Positions 7,034 through 15,793 of a DNA stretch of 35,855 nt are shown piece by piece. How positions within the stretch are numbered: the stretch's first letter is position 1; each line of letters starts with the position of its first letter. The notes under the pieces are model-generated. The model saw only the letters and a list, made by a program, of their open reading frames with translations. It was not told where the DNA came from and did no database searches. Origin of the DNA: CAZYSK01 sp964649415. GTDB taxonomy: Bacteria > Chloroflexota > Anaerolineae > B4-G1. Both the position numbers and the translations under genes were made by a program. The DNA lies in the NCBI GenBank assembly GCA_964649415.1, contig CAZYSK010000059.1, forward strand, positions 1 through 35,855. Reading direction: 5' to 3'.

Positions 7034-8200
7034 TCATCCTCGCTTCATCTCCGCCAGACTGTCGCCGCCCCGTTTCTCGACCAGCGCCTGGGCCAGCACC
7101 CACGCGACCATCGCCTCTGCGACGACCGACGCGGCGGGCACGGCACAGACATCTGAGCGTTGGTACTGGGTAGCCGCGGGCTCGCCCGTCGCCAGGTCCA
7201 CCGAGCGCAGTGGGGAGATAGTGGTGGGAATCGGCTTCATCGCCGCCCGCACTACGATGGGCTGCCCATTGCTCATTCCCCCCTCGATTCCCCCAGCCCG
7301 ATTCGACGTGCGCCCCACAGCCGGAAACGACGCCCCCTGCCCAATCTGCTGATTTGCTGATTTGCCGACTTGCTCAAACTCATCGTGCACCTGCGTGCCT
7401 GGTCGCTGGGCGTTCTCAAACGCCGAACCGATCTCCACTCCCTTGATGGCAGGGATCGACATCACCGCTGCGGCCAGGCGTGCGTCGAGTCGCCGTTCCC
7501 AGTGGACGTGACCGCCCAGCCCAACCGGCACGCCCGTGGCGGTGACGAGCAAAACACCGCCCAGCGAATCACCCGCCTCGCGCGCCGCGTCAATCGCGGC
7601 CCGCATCCGCCCGGCTGCCTCCCCGTCGGGGCAGCGCACGTCGCTGGCCTCGGCCAGCGTCCAGACTTCCTGCGGTCGCGCCTCCCCCGTCGCGCCCAGA
7701 TCCGGCACGTCTGCGACAACATCACCGATCTCGACGACGTAACTGCCGACGGAGATGCCAAACTCAGCAAGCAGAAGCTTCGCCAACGCACCCACCGCCA
7801 CCCGCGCCGCCGTCTCACGCGCGCTGGCCCGCTCCAGCACCGGCCGCGCGTCGTCCAGGCCGTACTTGACCATTCCTGCGTAGTCGGCGTGGCCGGGGCG
7901 GGGTACAGTCAGCCTGGGCAGGTCGCGCGCAGCCCAGCGATCCCGCCAGTTGGCCCAGTCCCGGTTCGCGATGCGCAGCGCGACGGGTGCACCCGTGGTC
8001 CGGCCGGCGATCACACCACCCAGGATCTCCACCCGATCCCGCTCGATCTTCATGCGCCCGCCGCGCCCATAGCCGCCCTGGCGGCGGGCCAACTCACGGT
8101 TGATCGCCTCGACAGCGATTTCGAGCCCTGCCGGCAGCCCCTCCACGACCGCGGTCAGGCACGGGCCGTGGGATTCGCCGGCAGTCAGGAACCGCAACAT
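7034..8200 (-). CDS. aroC: Chorismate synthase
   Basis: 388 residues from ATG 8200, with GGAGGTGA immediately upstream. It converts 5-enolpyruvylshikimate-3-phosphate to chorismate using reduced FMN. Family signatures: LTAGESHGPCLTAVVEGLPAG at the N-terminus, RRQGGYGRGGRMKIE, GRTTGAPVAL, RPGHADYAGMVKYG, RASARETAARVAVGA, and SNRAGGIEGGMSNGQPIVVRAAMKPIPT. It heads the aromatic cluster aroC-aroKB-aroQ. Residues about 276-287 (SANQQIG) are encoded by an 8-bp repeat array and sit in a loop before the conserved TNRAGG-type segment, so the array appears to be tolerated as a loop insertion. Confidence 0.96.
   Translation of the reverse strand: MLRFLTAGESHGPCLTAVVEGLPAGLEIAVEAINRELARRQGGYGRGGRMKIERDRVEILGGVIAGRTTGAPVALRIANRDWANWRDRWAARDLPRLTVPRPGHADYAGMVKYGLDDARPVLERASARETAARVAVGALAKLLLAEFGISVGSYVVEIGDVVADVPDLGATGEARPQEVWTLAEASDVRCPDGEAAGRMRAAIDAAREAGDSLGGVLLVTATGVPVGLGGHVHWERRLDARLAAAVMSIPAIKGVEIGSAFENAQRPGTQVHDEFEQVGKSANQQIGQGASFPAVGRTSNRAGGIEGGMSNGQPIVVRAAMKPIPTTISPLRSVDLATGEPAATQYQRSDVCAVPAASVVAEAMVAWVLAQALVEKRGGDSLAEMKRG
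7342..7373. repeat. 8-bp repeat array inside aroC
   Basis: Four consecutive 8-bp units (CAATCTGC, TGATTTGC, TGATTTGC, CGACTTGC) lie inside the coding sequence. Because 8 is not a multiple of 3, each unit is read in a different frame. Confidence 0.75.
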
Positions 8201-8319
8201 AGTCACCTCCGAATTCATCAAGCACGGCACGGGCGCGGGCATCCCCGCCCACCAACGTCACGCGTCAAGCGCACACCGCCAAGCCCCACCTCAGAAAAGA
8301 CCCCCAACGCACGACCATC

Positions 8320-8392
8320 CTACCACCCTACCAATATACCAATCTACCAATGTACCGATGCACCAATGTACCAACCTACCAACCCACCACCG
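8320..8392. repeat. Array of degenerate 8-bp repeats (CTACCAAT type)
   Basis: About nine units such as CTACCACC, CTACCAAT, ATACCAAT, GTACCGAT and GCACCAAT with period 8. The array lies between the FecR-domain gene and aroC and is related to that at 4598-4698. Confidence 0.88.
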
Positions 8393-8413
8393 TCCCCCAA
8401 ACCCTGTCACATC

Positions 8414-9793
8414 TCACGGCTCCTCAACCTCCACCTGGCCCCCTCTGATGACGACCCGGATTTCCTCCAACGCGTACGCCGAACACTCGTTGGCCCCGGC
8501 GGCCGCTCCATCCGGCGCCCAACTAAAGGCGGTCACTATCAGGGTGTAGACCCCGTCGTCCATCTCCTCAAGCGCCCGGCCCCTGTCGCCGGGTCCAAAG
8601 TCCTGGCGGCGCAGGGGGATGAGATGGGACATTTCCGTCAGAGATTCGCCAGGGTGGCTCCAGCCAAACGGCCTGCCGCCCTCGCCTCCGATCTCAATCT
8701 GGTAGAACCCACGGGGCGGCGATCCGCCGGGGTCAAACCCACCGGGAATGACCGGTGATGGATCCCACGAAACCAGGATCCCGGCCTCGACCACCTCGGC
8801 CCGGACGTTGGCCGGTGGGTCCGGCTCAAAGCCGCCGACGTAGACGTCCTTGGCCTCGGCGCCCGGGATCGGCGTACCGTCTGCGGTGAGAGCGGTGAAG
8901 ATATACGTCCCTCCGGCCTGTGGCAGCCCTCGGATGGACCCGTGAAACCTGCGCTCCATGCCAAAGATGTCGCCGAATGGCTCCAGGACGATGGTGCCCC
9001 TATCAGGGGTCTCCACTGCGATTCGCGCCTCGCGGGGCGCAGTCTCGGCGCCCCCGGTCTCCACAGTAACGTCGAAGACGGTCTCGGGGTTTCGAGCAGC
9101 CAGGTCGCCGGCAGGGCCAGTCAATCGGCAGCTCACATCCCCGTGGATTCTCATGGGAGGTGCCAACTCCGGCATCTCCCCCTCCGTGGCCCACAGGATG
9201 AGCTCCTCATCGCTCATCGGCTCCGGCTCGCCCGGAGGCTGGTCTGTCTCGACCGTCGCCTGCTCGCCGGCGGTCACGGTCACGCCCTGATCCTGGGCCG
9301 TCAGTTCGACCTCCCCCTCGGCCACCGATACAAGCGTCTCTCCGTCGCTCACCACCTTGACGCTGAAATCTGTGTCGCGCACGGCCGCCACCGCGCAGCC
9401 GGTCTCCACGGCAAACTCGTGGGATTGGCCAGGCACCAGATGCGCCCACAACCGTCCCTCTTGCAGGGAAAGCGTCGTCAGCAACGTGCCCTGGCGCGAC
9501 TTGCTCTCCTCGACGGTGAACACGGTGTCGGCCGAGAGGCGCACGATGCCCTCCAGCAACTCCAGCCGCGCCGAGGACTCGGCCCCCGTGCGCACCTGGC
9601 CACCGCCGTAGATCGCCATGTCCACCGCGGCAGGTTGCCAATCATCCTTCGGCCGCGGGTGAGCGTCCACTTTGTTGGCGGTCTCCACGACTGTCGCCGG
9701 GCGCTCCTGTCCCTTGGGCCGGAGCAGGAACAGGACAAAGACGACCACAGCCACCAATACCACACCGCCGACGATCCACGATCGCCTCTTCAT
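8414..9793 (-). CDS. FecR-domain protein with N-terminal membrane anchor
   Basis: 459 residues. An N-terminal KRR followed by a single hydrophobic segment (residues ~6-25) anchors it, with the rest predicted outside the membrane. Residues ~60-190 resemble a FecR domain: GGQVRTGAESSARLELLEGIVRLSADTVF, a glycine-rich strand pattern, then VRDTDFSVKV and GEVELTAQDQGVTVTAGEQATV. The C-terminal half is a beta-rich region with FEPDPPANVRAEVVEAGILVSW, which looks like a fibronectin-III-type strand pattern. FecR domains sense or scaffold at the cell surface; no iron-uptake genes or sigma factor are adjacent. ATG 9793 is one base after the cyclase stop (TGACATG), so the two are cotranslated and probably act together. 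Confidence 0.8.
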   Translation of the reverse strand: MKRRSWIVGGVVLVAVVVFVLFLLRPKGQERPATVVETANKVDAHPRPKDDWQPAAVDMAIYGGGQVRTGAESSARLELLEGIVRLSADTVFTVEESKSRQGTLLTTLSLQEGRLWAHLVPGQSHEFAVETGCAVAAVRDTDFSVKVVSDGETLVSVAEGEVELTAQDQGVTVTAGEQATVETDQPPGEPEPMSDEELILWATEGEMPELAPPMRIHGDVSCRLTGPAGDLAARNPETVFDVTVETGGAETAPREARIAVETPDRGTIVLEPFGDIFGMERRFHGSIRGLPQAGGTYIFTALTADGTPIPGAEAKDVYVGGFEPDPPANVRAEVVEAGILVSWDPSPVIPGGFDPGGSPPRGFYQIEIGGEGGRPFGWSHPGESLTEMSHLIPLRRQDFGPGDRGRALEEMDDGVYTLIVTAFSWAPDGAAAGANECSAYALEEIRVVIRGGQVEVEEP

Positions 9794-9794
9794 G

Positions 9795-11738
9795 TCATGA
9801 TTCCTCTTCCCCGCCCTCCATCAGTCCCAAAACACGATACACGCGAATGGGTTGCGCTTTCCCCTTGGCCTGGAGCGCAAGCACGTCCGCGTCCACTCGA
9901 ACTCGCCCCCTGACCTGCTCGTACGTAGCCTCGCTGATCAGGATGGTCGCACTGGGCTGGCCGTCATCGCCGAACTGCTTGATGTGGCGGGTCAACACCT
10001 CCTTCGTGTAATCCTCCACCCGCGAGGCGGTGTTCACCGCATCGCCGATGACGGTGTACTCGACGCGGCGGCCGCGCCCGACGATGCCATCCATCAGCGG
10101 CCCGCTGTGGATACCGATGCCGATGCGCAGGGGACGCCGATCGCGCAGCGGCCAGATCGCGTTCATGTCCGGCATCAGGGCACGCATGCGAAGTGCCGCC
10201 CGCACCGCCTGTAGGGCATGATCGGGCGAAGGCTCTGGCGCGCCGAACAGCACCAGCAACCCGTCACCCAGTATCTTGTCGAGCACGCCCTGTTCGGCGA
10301 ATATGACCTCGACCATGGCATCGGTGTAGCGGTTGAGAAACCGGATCACATCGCCGCTCCGCCCCTCGCGCGTCAGCGTCTCGGTGGCCGACGTGAAGCC
10401 CCGGATGTCCGAGAAGAGCACCGTGGCCACGACCTCAGGCCGGTCCTCGGCCACCATCTCCTCCCAGCGGTTCAGAACAGCAGCCATGCGCTCCGGTGCC
10501 ATGAAGCTCTGAAAGCGATCCCGGATGCGCCGTTTCTCTCGCTCCTCGACCAGCACCCGTTCCGCCAGCCCGCCCACGGTGGTCAGGGAGGCCAGGATCA
10601 CCGGCGAGACGGCCGGCAACCAGAGATCGGTCCGGGCGAAGAGCACGAACGTCACGGCCTCGTATATCAACACGCCTGCGCCGACCGCTGCCGCTGCATG
10701 AATGGGCCTCAAGCGCCGGAAGGCAAGCGCGGTGAGGACGGCGGCCACCAGGCCGAGCCCCGCGCTAAGCCAGGCCGGCACGCGATGGATGGCGTCACCG
10801 TTCAGCAACGTGGCCACGACGTTGGCGTGGACCTCGACGCCGGGCGTCAGCCCACGCGGGTCGAAGGGCGTGATATGGAGATCCTGCTCTGTGACCGTGG
10901 TGAAGCCGATCAGGACGATCTGGCCTTCGAAATCACTCGCCGGCACATTCCCGTTGAGCACATCGTACATAGAGTCTGTGCGAAAGATGCCAGGACCACC
11001 CCGGAAGTTGATCCATATGGCAGGAGTCCCGCCGTCGTCCATCGTCGCGGGCAGGCGTTCATACGCCTGGGCAAGCGCGTATCCAAAGGCCGGATCCCCC
11101 TCCTCGTGGAAGAGGTCGTAACGGAGGGTGGCTCGGCGTATGACTCCATCGGCCTGCCGAACTAGGTTCGTTACTCCAACACCAGCGGCGGCTTCGGCCA
11201 GCGTTTTGACCGGACCGACGTACTTCTGGCTTGAGCCCGCGATTTCGGACACCTGGGGCTCGGTCGTAGGCTCCTGGGATTGGAGCGTGGTCGTCTGGGG
11301 CCTCTGTTCTCGAACCTCAATGAGACCGGCCAGGATCACAGGGTTGGCTAGCTCCAGGCTGCGCGCCAGCACCTCGTCGCCGCCGGCATCCGTGCCGGGG
11401 CTTGCCCATGCCACGTCCACGCCGATCACGGCCGGGGAACCGGCAGCGATGGCGTCTATCAGGCGGGCGTACTCCGCGCGCGGCCACGTGCGGACGTTTT
11501 GATCGAGGGCAGCAAAGCTCTCGTCGTCGATAGCGACGATGACGATGGGCGCGTCCGCCGGGCGTTCCCCGCGCGCGCGAAAGCGGAGGTCGTAGGTCAG
11601 CAACTCCAGCCTCTCAACGACGCCCAACAGATACAGCAAGAGGAACAAGAGCAAGCCACTCCCCGCCATAAGGACCACGCGGAGAGGACGGGACAGCCCC
11701 GCAGATGACGAACGAGGATTGGCAGAGGCGCGCCGCAT
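9795..11738 (-). CDS. CHASE2-domain adenylate/guanylate cyclase
   Basis: 647 residues from ATG 11738 (a GTG directly before it is also possible). Order: an N-terminal membrane segment (~25-42), an extracytoplasmic CHASE2 sensor (~45-320: VVERLELLTYDLRFR, IVIVAIDDESF, WPRAEYARLIDAI, IGVDV), three close transmembrane helices (~325-395), then a class III cyclase domain (~430-640). The cyclase has the first metal aspartate in FSDIRGFTSATETL, the second in DKILGDGLLVLFGAPEP, and VEYTVIGDAVNTASRVEDYTK. It should synthesise cAMP (or cGMP) in response to an external signal. It forms a two-gene unit with the FecR-domain protein. The target of the second messenger is not visible here. Confidence 0.92.
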   Translation of the reverse strand: MRRASANPRSSSAGLSRPLRVVLMAGSGLLLFLLLYLLGVVERLELLTYDLRFRARGERPADAPIVIVAIDDESFAALDQNVRTWPRAEYARLIDAIAAGSPAVIGVDVAWASPGTDAGGDEVLARSLELANPVILAGLIEVREQRPQTTTLQSQEPTTEPQVSEIAGSSQKYVGPVKTLAEAAAGVGVTNLVRQADGVIRRATLRYDLFHEEGDPAFGYALAQAYERLPATMDDGGTPAIWINFRGGPGIFRTDSMYDVLNGNVPASDFEGQIVLIGFTTVTEQDLHITPFDPRGLTPGVEVHANVVATLLNGDAIHRVPAWLSAGLGLVAAVLTALAFRRLRPIHAAAAVGAGVLIYEAVTFVLFARTDLWLPAVSPVILASLTTVGGLAERVLVEEREKRRIRDRFQSFMAPERMAAVLNRWEEMVAEDRPEVVATVLFSDIRGFTSATETLTREGRSGDVIRFLNRYTDAMVEVIFAEQGVLDKILGDGLLVLFGAPEPSPDHALQAVRAALRMRALMPDMNAIWPLRDRRPLRIGIGIHSGPLMDGIVGRGRRVEYTVIGDAVNTASRVEDYTKEVLTRHIKQFGDDGQPSATILISEATYEQVRGRVRVDADVLALQAKGKAQPIRVYRVLGLMEGGEEES

Positions 11739-11815
11739 CACATCATCTCACTTTCTCTTCCCGCCATTGACACCAGACCGAGAGCCACAATACCTCTCTT
11801 GTCAATCTGTCCCCC

Positions 11816-11843
11816 ATTGTAGGAGCGATTGCCTCAATTGCAA
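11816..11843 (-). promoter_or_regulatory. Possible promoter for the cyclase/FecR pair
   Basis: Minus strand TTGCAA (11843-11838), 16-bp spacer, TACAAT (11821-11816), about 75 bp before the cyclase start. The segment resembles common dispersed intergenic sequence, so the call is tentative. Confidence 0.35.
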
Positions 11844-11980
11844 ACCTGCCGACCACGAGCGACAGTTCGCGCTACAGCGAAGCGATGGGCCCATCATCGA
11901 TCGTTCACCGACAAGTCTACAGAAATTCCTCCATCCTCACACTCGTCCCTCTCAAGAGCGGCACTGGGCGCAGCCTGCAT

Positions 11981-12015
11981 CGGATCGTTCCAATCCGGCG
12001 GATTGGAACGATCCG
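11981..12015. other. 16-bp perfect inverted repeat downstream of the dehydrogenase gene
   Basis: CGGATCGTTCCAATCC (11981-11996), three-base loop, then its exact complement (12000-12015). It ends four bases from the dehydrogenase stop codon. No T tract follows on the minus strand, so it may be a 3' stabilising hairpin, a Rho-independent-like end or a protein-binding palindrome. Confidence 0.75.
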
Positions 12016-12018
12016 GCC

Positions 12019-13221
12019 CTATCCCAATAGCGAACGAAGCTGCTCGACTTCCGTTTGCCAACTCTTGACATCCCTGAGTTGTTCATCGCGCTGCACAGGG
12101 TCCTTCACATAGCCCTTGGCCATTTCGTACAGATGACGATAGTAGGCTGCCAGGCGATCGAGTGGAGCGTTGATCGTCGCCAGAGCGGTGGGATCCCGAT
12201 TCAGCAACACCGCCTCCAACCGCTCGAGAACTCGAAGCCATTCGTCCACCGGCAGAGAGGCTTTCTGGCGGAAGGCACGAGTGAGCCACTTCCGTTCGAA
12301 AATGGAGCGCTCCTTCCAGCCCGCCGACTGCTCGGCAAGCGTCGTGCGCACCGAGCGGCACAGCGCCAACGCTTGCCCGAACTGCTCAGGCGTCAGCGAG
12401 CGCCTCTCAGCCATCTGCTCCGGCGCAGAGACGCTGATTTCAGCATCGGCCAACGCTTGTGTGGATGAGATCTCCTGCCCGCGATAGCGTGGAGCCATGG
12501 CCACCGCCGCGGCGAAACCGGCCCCTGCGGCCTCGATCGAGAGCGTATACGCCCGGACCACCTGCTCCATTTCCTCCTCAGACTTACCCATCATAGTTGC
12601 CAATCTCGGGATCGAAGAAAGCGCAGTCCGAGTGGGGACGAATCCTGGCCCAATCGTGAATGCCGCCACTCCGGTGCTCTCCAATTCCTCGCTGAGCGTC
12701 GTGCCCAGATGCACCTGGGCCGCCTTGAGGGACTCATACGCCCCCATATACGCCCCCCCTGTGGATGACACACAGGCGAATACGCCCCAATCACGGGCTA
12801 CCATCCCGGGAATGAAAGCGCGTGCCAGAAGGACCGGCCCGCGCAGGTTCACGCGGTAACTGGCATCCCAGGCTTGGATACCCACGTCTCTCACCGCGCC
12901 CAACGGGGCGACGGTGGCGTTGTTGAGCACGATGTCCACGTGCCCGTAGGTCTTCTCCGCCCGGCGCGCCAGGTTTTTCACGCTACCCTCATCGCCGACG
13001 TCGGTCCGCACGGACAACGCAACGTCAGGCCCGAACTCTTGGTTGAGCCGTTGCGCGGCCTGCCGGCCAGTCTTCGGATTGATCTCCGCGATGACGACTT
13101 GGCATCCCAGCCAGAGCAGGGATCGGGCAGCTTCGTAGCCAATCCCACCACCCGCCCCGGTGACGACGGCGGTTCTGCCCGCCAATGAACGACGGGTAAG
13201 GCTTCCGGTCTCGACTAGCAT
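12019..13221 (-). CDS. Short-chain dehydrogenase/reductase with C-terminal extension
   Basis: 400 residues from ATG 13221 (GGAGG seven bases upstream). The first ~250 residues form a classical SDR: dinucleotide motif TGAGGGIG, acidic residue in VVIAEINP (suggesting NAD preference), LNNATVAPLG in place of NNAG, the catalytic serine in CVSSTGG and YESLK as the YxxxK motif. About 150 further residues (from APEQMAERRSLTPEQFG onward) are helical, charged and not part of the SDR fold; I do not recognise this extension. Typical SDRs are ~250 residues, so this is a two-part protein. The substrate is unknown. Confidence 0.85.
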   Translation of the reverse strand: MLVETGSLTRRSLAGRTAVVTGAGGGIGYEAARSLLWLGCQVVIAEINPKTGRQAAQRLNQEFGPDVALSVRTDVGDEGSVKNLARRAEKTYGHVDIVLNNATVAPLGAVRDVGIQAWDASYRVNLRGPVLLARAFIPGMVARDWGVFACVSSTGGAYMGAYESLKAAQVHLGTTLSEELESTGVAAFTIGPGFVPTRTALSSIPRLATMMGKSEEEMEQVVRAYTLSIEAAGAGFAAAVAMAPRYRGQEISSTQALADAEISVSAPEQMAERRSLTPEQFGQALALCRSVRTTLAEQSAGWKERSIFERKWLTRAFRQKASLPVDEWLRVLERLEAVLLNRDPTALATINAPLDRLAAYYRHLYEMAKGYVKDPVQRDEQLRDVKSWQTEVEQLRSLLG

Positions 13222-13293
13222 AGGGACCTCCACTGAGGCTCTCCGGGTTTGGTGGACAAGGTTTCGTAGTACCCGTCCAGCACGTCACTCCGC

Positions 13294-13623
13294 CTACTTC
13301 GCGGGCAACGACAACGCGTACTCCACCCCTTGCTGTACCCACGCCTTCAGGTCCTGGTCCGCTGCACACCCTTCCGCAGTGATGACCACCCACCCCCTCA
13401 TTGGCCTCCCCGTCATGTCAAAGGGCCGCGTGTGCCGACCTGCCAATGCACTCTCGTATCGTTCTGGCCCAACCCGCACGATGAGGTCTTCCCCGTTCAC
13501 ACCGCACGCCATGTTGCCGTGCAGCATGAACCCGACACCACCGAACATTTTCTTCTCCACATAGCCGGGCAACTCGCCCATTGCCTCTCGCACGCGCTGT
13601 GCCAAACCTTCATCGTACGCCAT
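13294..13623 (-). CDS. TfoX N-terminal domain protein
   Basis: 109 residues from ATG 13623, with GGAGGAGAG directly upstream. It has the TfoX-N pattern: a short N-terminal helix (LAQRVREAMGEL), KKMFGGVGFMLHGNMACGV, DLIVRVGPERYESAL, RPMRGWVVI and a C-terminal helix DLKAWVQQGVEYALSLP. TfoX-N-only proteins are common outside competence systems and have no settled function; no competence genes are near. The start overlaps by 14 bp the decayed metallo-hydrolase frame upstream. Confidence 0.85.
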   Translation of the reverse strand: MAYDEGLAQRVREAMGELPGYVEKKMFGGVGFMLHGNMACGVNGEDLIVRVGPERYESALAGRHTRPFDMTGRPMRGWVVITAEGCAADQDLKAWVQQGVEYALSLPAK

Positions 13624-13945
13624 GCTCTCCTCCTCTCCACCACGGGCACCACCCCTCAGGTACCCTAACCCCAAATCCCTCGAAGCGGTAGAGTCGCGTC
13701 CCGCCTTGCACCTCATACTCAGCCTGGTCGGCTGTATCACCGGTAAACAACAGACCATCTCGACTGTCCCACAGACGGATGCTCCCAGGACTATGCCCTG
13801 GCGTATGATGGACTTGAAGTGTCCGTCCACCGAGTTCGAGCATCTCGAGGTGCTTGAGCCGCCTCGTCACCTGCGCTAGTTGGATAGCGTACCCGGAAGG
13901 ATCGAAACCATCCGGCAGATTCATTATGGAGATGCCTGGTCTCAC
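13610..13945 (-). pseudogene. Remnant of a metallo-beta-lactamase-fold hydrolase
   Basis: An open stretch of 111 codons contains MBL-fold motifs 3 and 4 (LGGRTLQVHHTPGHSPGSI, then LLFTGDTAD) but lacks the N-terminal HxHxDH metal motif and the final C-terminal part. Its first possible codon, GTG 13945, overlaps the stop of the intact MBL gene upstream (GTGA), and its end runs through the ribosome-binding site of the TfoX-N gene. It is most simply the middle of a truncated second MBL gene. It could still be translated by coupling, but a catalytically active product is not expected. Confidence 0.6.
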
Positions 13946-14649
13946 CCAATGATGACTCTTTCTCCAGCTACAGGCTTGATAATCCTCACATCCGGGGCTT
14001 TCTGGCTACAGAACTGCATGAAATCACCCAACGCTCGGAGTGGTTCTGCATTCCACTCGAAGTGCATGGGCATGACCTGGTTGGGAGCCATGAGCCGCAC
14101 CGCCTCGGCCGCCTGGTAGGCATCCATCGTGCCACCACCACCTACCGGTATGAGCACGACGTCAAGTGGATAGAGCTGTGCATAGATGGGCATTGCACCG
14201 GTCAGACTCGTGTCACCGGTATGATAGAGCGTCGTGCCGTCCGCAGCCATCACTATGTGCCCTATCGCGCACGAAGTGTTCGACGTGTGATGGGCTGGCG
14301 TCGCAACGACCCTGACCCAACCCAGGTCAACCCCACCCCCCACGAGATAGCCGTTACCGCCATTGACGACCAATTCCTTCGGAAGGCCCTCAGATACCAG
14401 CCGCCACATCGTCTCCGTTGGGCCGCCGATCAATGCACCAGTCTTGTGACAGATGTCGGCGGCAGAACCAATGTGGTCTTCATGGTCATGACTCACCAGG
14501 ACAAGATCGGCTCGATCGATGTCTTCGATTTCCAATGGACAGGAGGGATTACCCTTGCTTCGTACCCAAGGATCGAAGAGTATCACCTTGTCGTCAGCGG
14601 TCGTGAATTCCACAAATGCCAATCCCAACCAACGTAGCTCTCCAGGCAT
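13942..14649 (-). CDS. Metal-dependent hydrolase, MBL fold (UPF0173/UlaG-like)
   Basis: 235 residues from ATG 14649, with GGAGGAG about ten bases upstream. It begins with the family pattern LRWLGLAFVEF and ILFDPW, carries the metal motif SHDHEDHIG, then ATPAHHTSNTS, LYHTGDTSL, and ends with a histidine in VMPMHFEWN. The arrangement fits the stand-alone UlaG/UPF0173 metallo-hydrolases, often phosphodiesterase or lactonase enzymes. All metal ligands are present, so it is probably active. The substrate is unknown; it is followed by a broken paralogue-like fragment. Confidence 0.88.
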   Translation of the reverse strand: MPGELRWLGLAFVEFTTADDKVILFDPWVRSKGNPSCPLEIEDIDRADLVLVSHDHEDHIGSAADICHKTGALIGGPTETMWRLVSEGLPKELVVNGGNGYLVGGGVDLGWVRVVATPAHHTSNTSCAIGHIVMAADGTTLYHTGDTSLTGAMPIYAQLYPLDVVLIPVGGGGTMDAYQAAEAVRLMAPNQVMPMHFEWNAEPLRALGDFMQFCSQKAPDVRIIKPVAGERVIIG

Positions 14650-14817
14650 AGTTCTGTTCTCCTCCCAGAGCACGGACGCATCGCCCATTTGTGTCCCAAC
14701 GGCTGCGAGTCGAGGCGCCGGGATTCTGGAGCATCAAGTGCCTCAACCTCTAGGGCCAGCATCCGCACAGGTTTCCCCGTGTCAAGCCGCCGACAAGGCC
14801 ATTCGCTTCACCGCCCA

Positions 14818-15657
14818 TCACGGAGCGTGCTTCACCGCCAATGACAGGGGCCGATCTCCGACTTGCCTCAAGGGCTTGTGAGCCTCAATCAAATACTTCC
14901 TGGCCGCAAAGACGAGCTGGCCCGTCTTCTCGATCTGCCTCTGAAGCCCCAGCAAGCTGTCCACGTGCGTATCTACCGAAAACCCCGGCACGAGCCACGG
15001 TACCGCTCTCAGATAGTAAACAACCGCTCCCACGTCGGTGAAGGCCAGCTTTCCCTGCCATTCCTCCAGCTTGCTGATCGCTAAACCCGCTTTCTCCAAC
15101 TGGGGCACATAGAACGAAGGGGTTTCATCAGGCCACTGCGGCTCGGCATCAAACCCCGCCAGCAAACCTTGTGCCCACAGACCGTGAATCTGTTGTGTAA
15201 GGAACACGCCCAGCGGCGCGAGAATCCGCGCTACCTCTGCGCAGTTCAGACCCGAGTGGCGATTCAGCACCAGGTCAAACTCACCATCGGCAAGAGGCAG
15301 CACGCCGTCCCTGCTCAGCGGAACATTCTCTACCCTCACCCCCAGGGGCTCAAGACGCTCCCTTGCCAGCTTGAAGTTGGGTGGATAATCCTCCGTCACT
15401 ACGACCTTGTCTGGCCAATGCTCCTGCAATTCCAGTAGCCGCTCACCGCCACCTGTTCCCATATCCAGCACCGCCGATGATTTCCTCATCAGTTCGGCAG
15501 CCCGTGCCAGATAGTCCCACGGCGGCTGGTCCTCAAGCATCCTGCCGTCCAAGTACGAGAAATCCCACCCGGTGAAAGGCTGAGATTCCTCCCGCTTCCA
15601 GGTTTCAACGAGTTCTTCCAGGCGCAAGCGAACGCTCCTTTGCCCAAGTCTACCCAT
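14818..15657 (-). CDS. Class I SAM-dependent methyltransferase
   Basis: Up to 279 residues. An internal TTG at 15627 follows AAAGGAG with seven-base spacing and may be the real start, ten codons inside the longest frame. Motif I reads LDMGTGGGERLLEL; the region VVVTEDYPPNFKLARERL corresponds to strand 2; DGEFDLVLNRHSGLN to motif II/III; HGLWAQGLLAGFDAEPQWPDE to the C-terminal half. It resembles a group of small bacterial methyltransferases of unknown substrate. It follows a second SAM methyltransferase on the same strand, 136 bp away. Confidence 0.82.
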   Translation of the reverse strand: MGRLGQRSVRLRLEELVETWKREESQPFTGWDFSYLDGRMLEDQPPWDYLARAAELMRKSSAVLDMGTGGGERLLELQEHWPDKVVVTEDYPPNFKLARERLEPLGVRVENVPLSRDGVLPLADGEFDLVLNRHSGLNCAEVARILAPLGVFLTQQIHGLWAQGLLAGFDAEPQWPDETPSFYVPQLEKAGLAISKLEEWQGKLAFTDVGAVVYYLRAVPWLVPGFSVDTHVDSLLGLQRQIEKTGQLVFAARKYLIEAHKPLRQVGDRPLSLAVKHAP

Positions 15658-15793
15658 TCCGCCATCCCAACCGTGCTCGTCGGGGAATCACGCCGGCTTT
15701 CTGCCCGCAGCACAGACCCATCCCCTGGCGTAGTCCCCAAACACCTCAACCTGTGCGTCCCCAACTGCCGATAGAAGCTCACTAACATCCCCC

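Noticed and set aside
5736..7352. Open plus-strand frame of 538 codons opposite aroKB and aroC
   Set aside because: It is antisense to clearly conserved enzymes, its translation is rich in R, H, Q and G as expected from the opposite strand of GC-rich genes, and no family is recognisable.
7370..8758. Open plus-strand frame of 462 codons opposite aroC and the FecR gene
   Set aside because: Crosses two real genes and a repeat array on the other strand; composition is that of a shadow frame.
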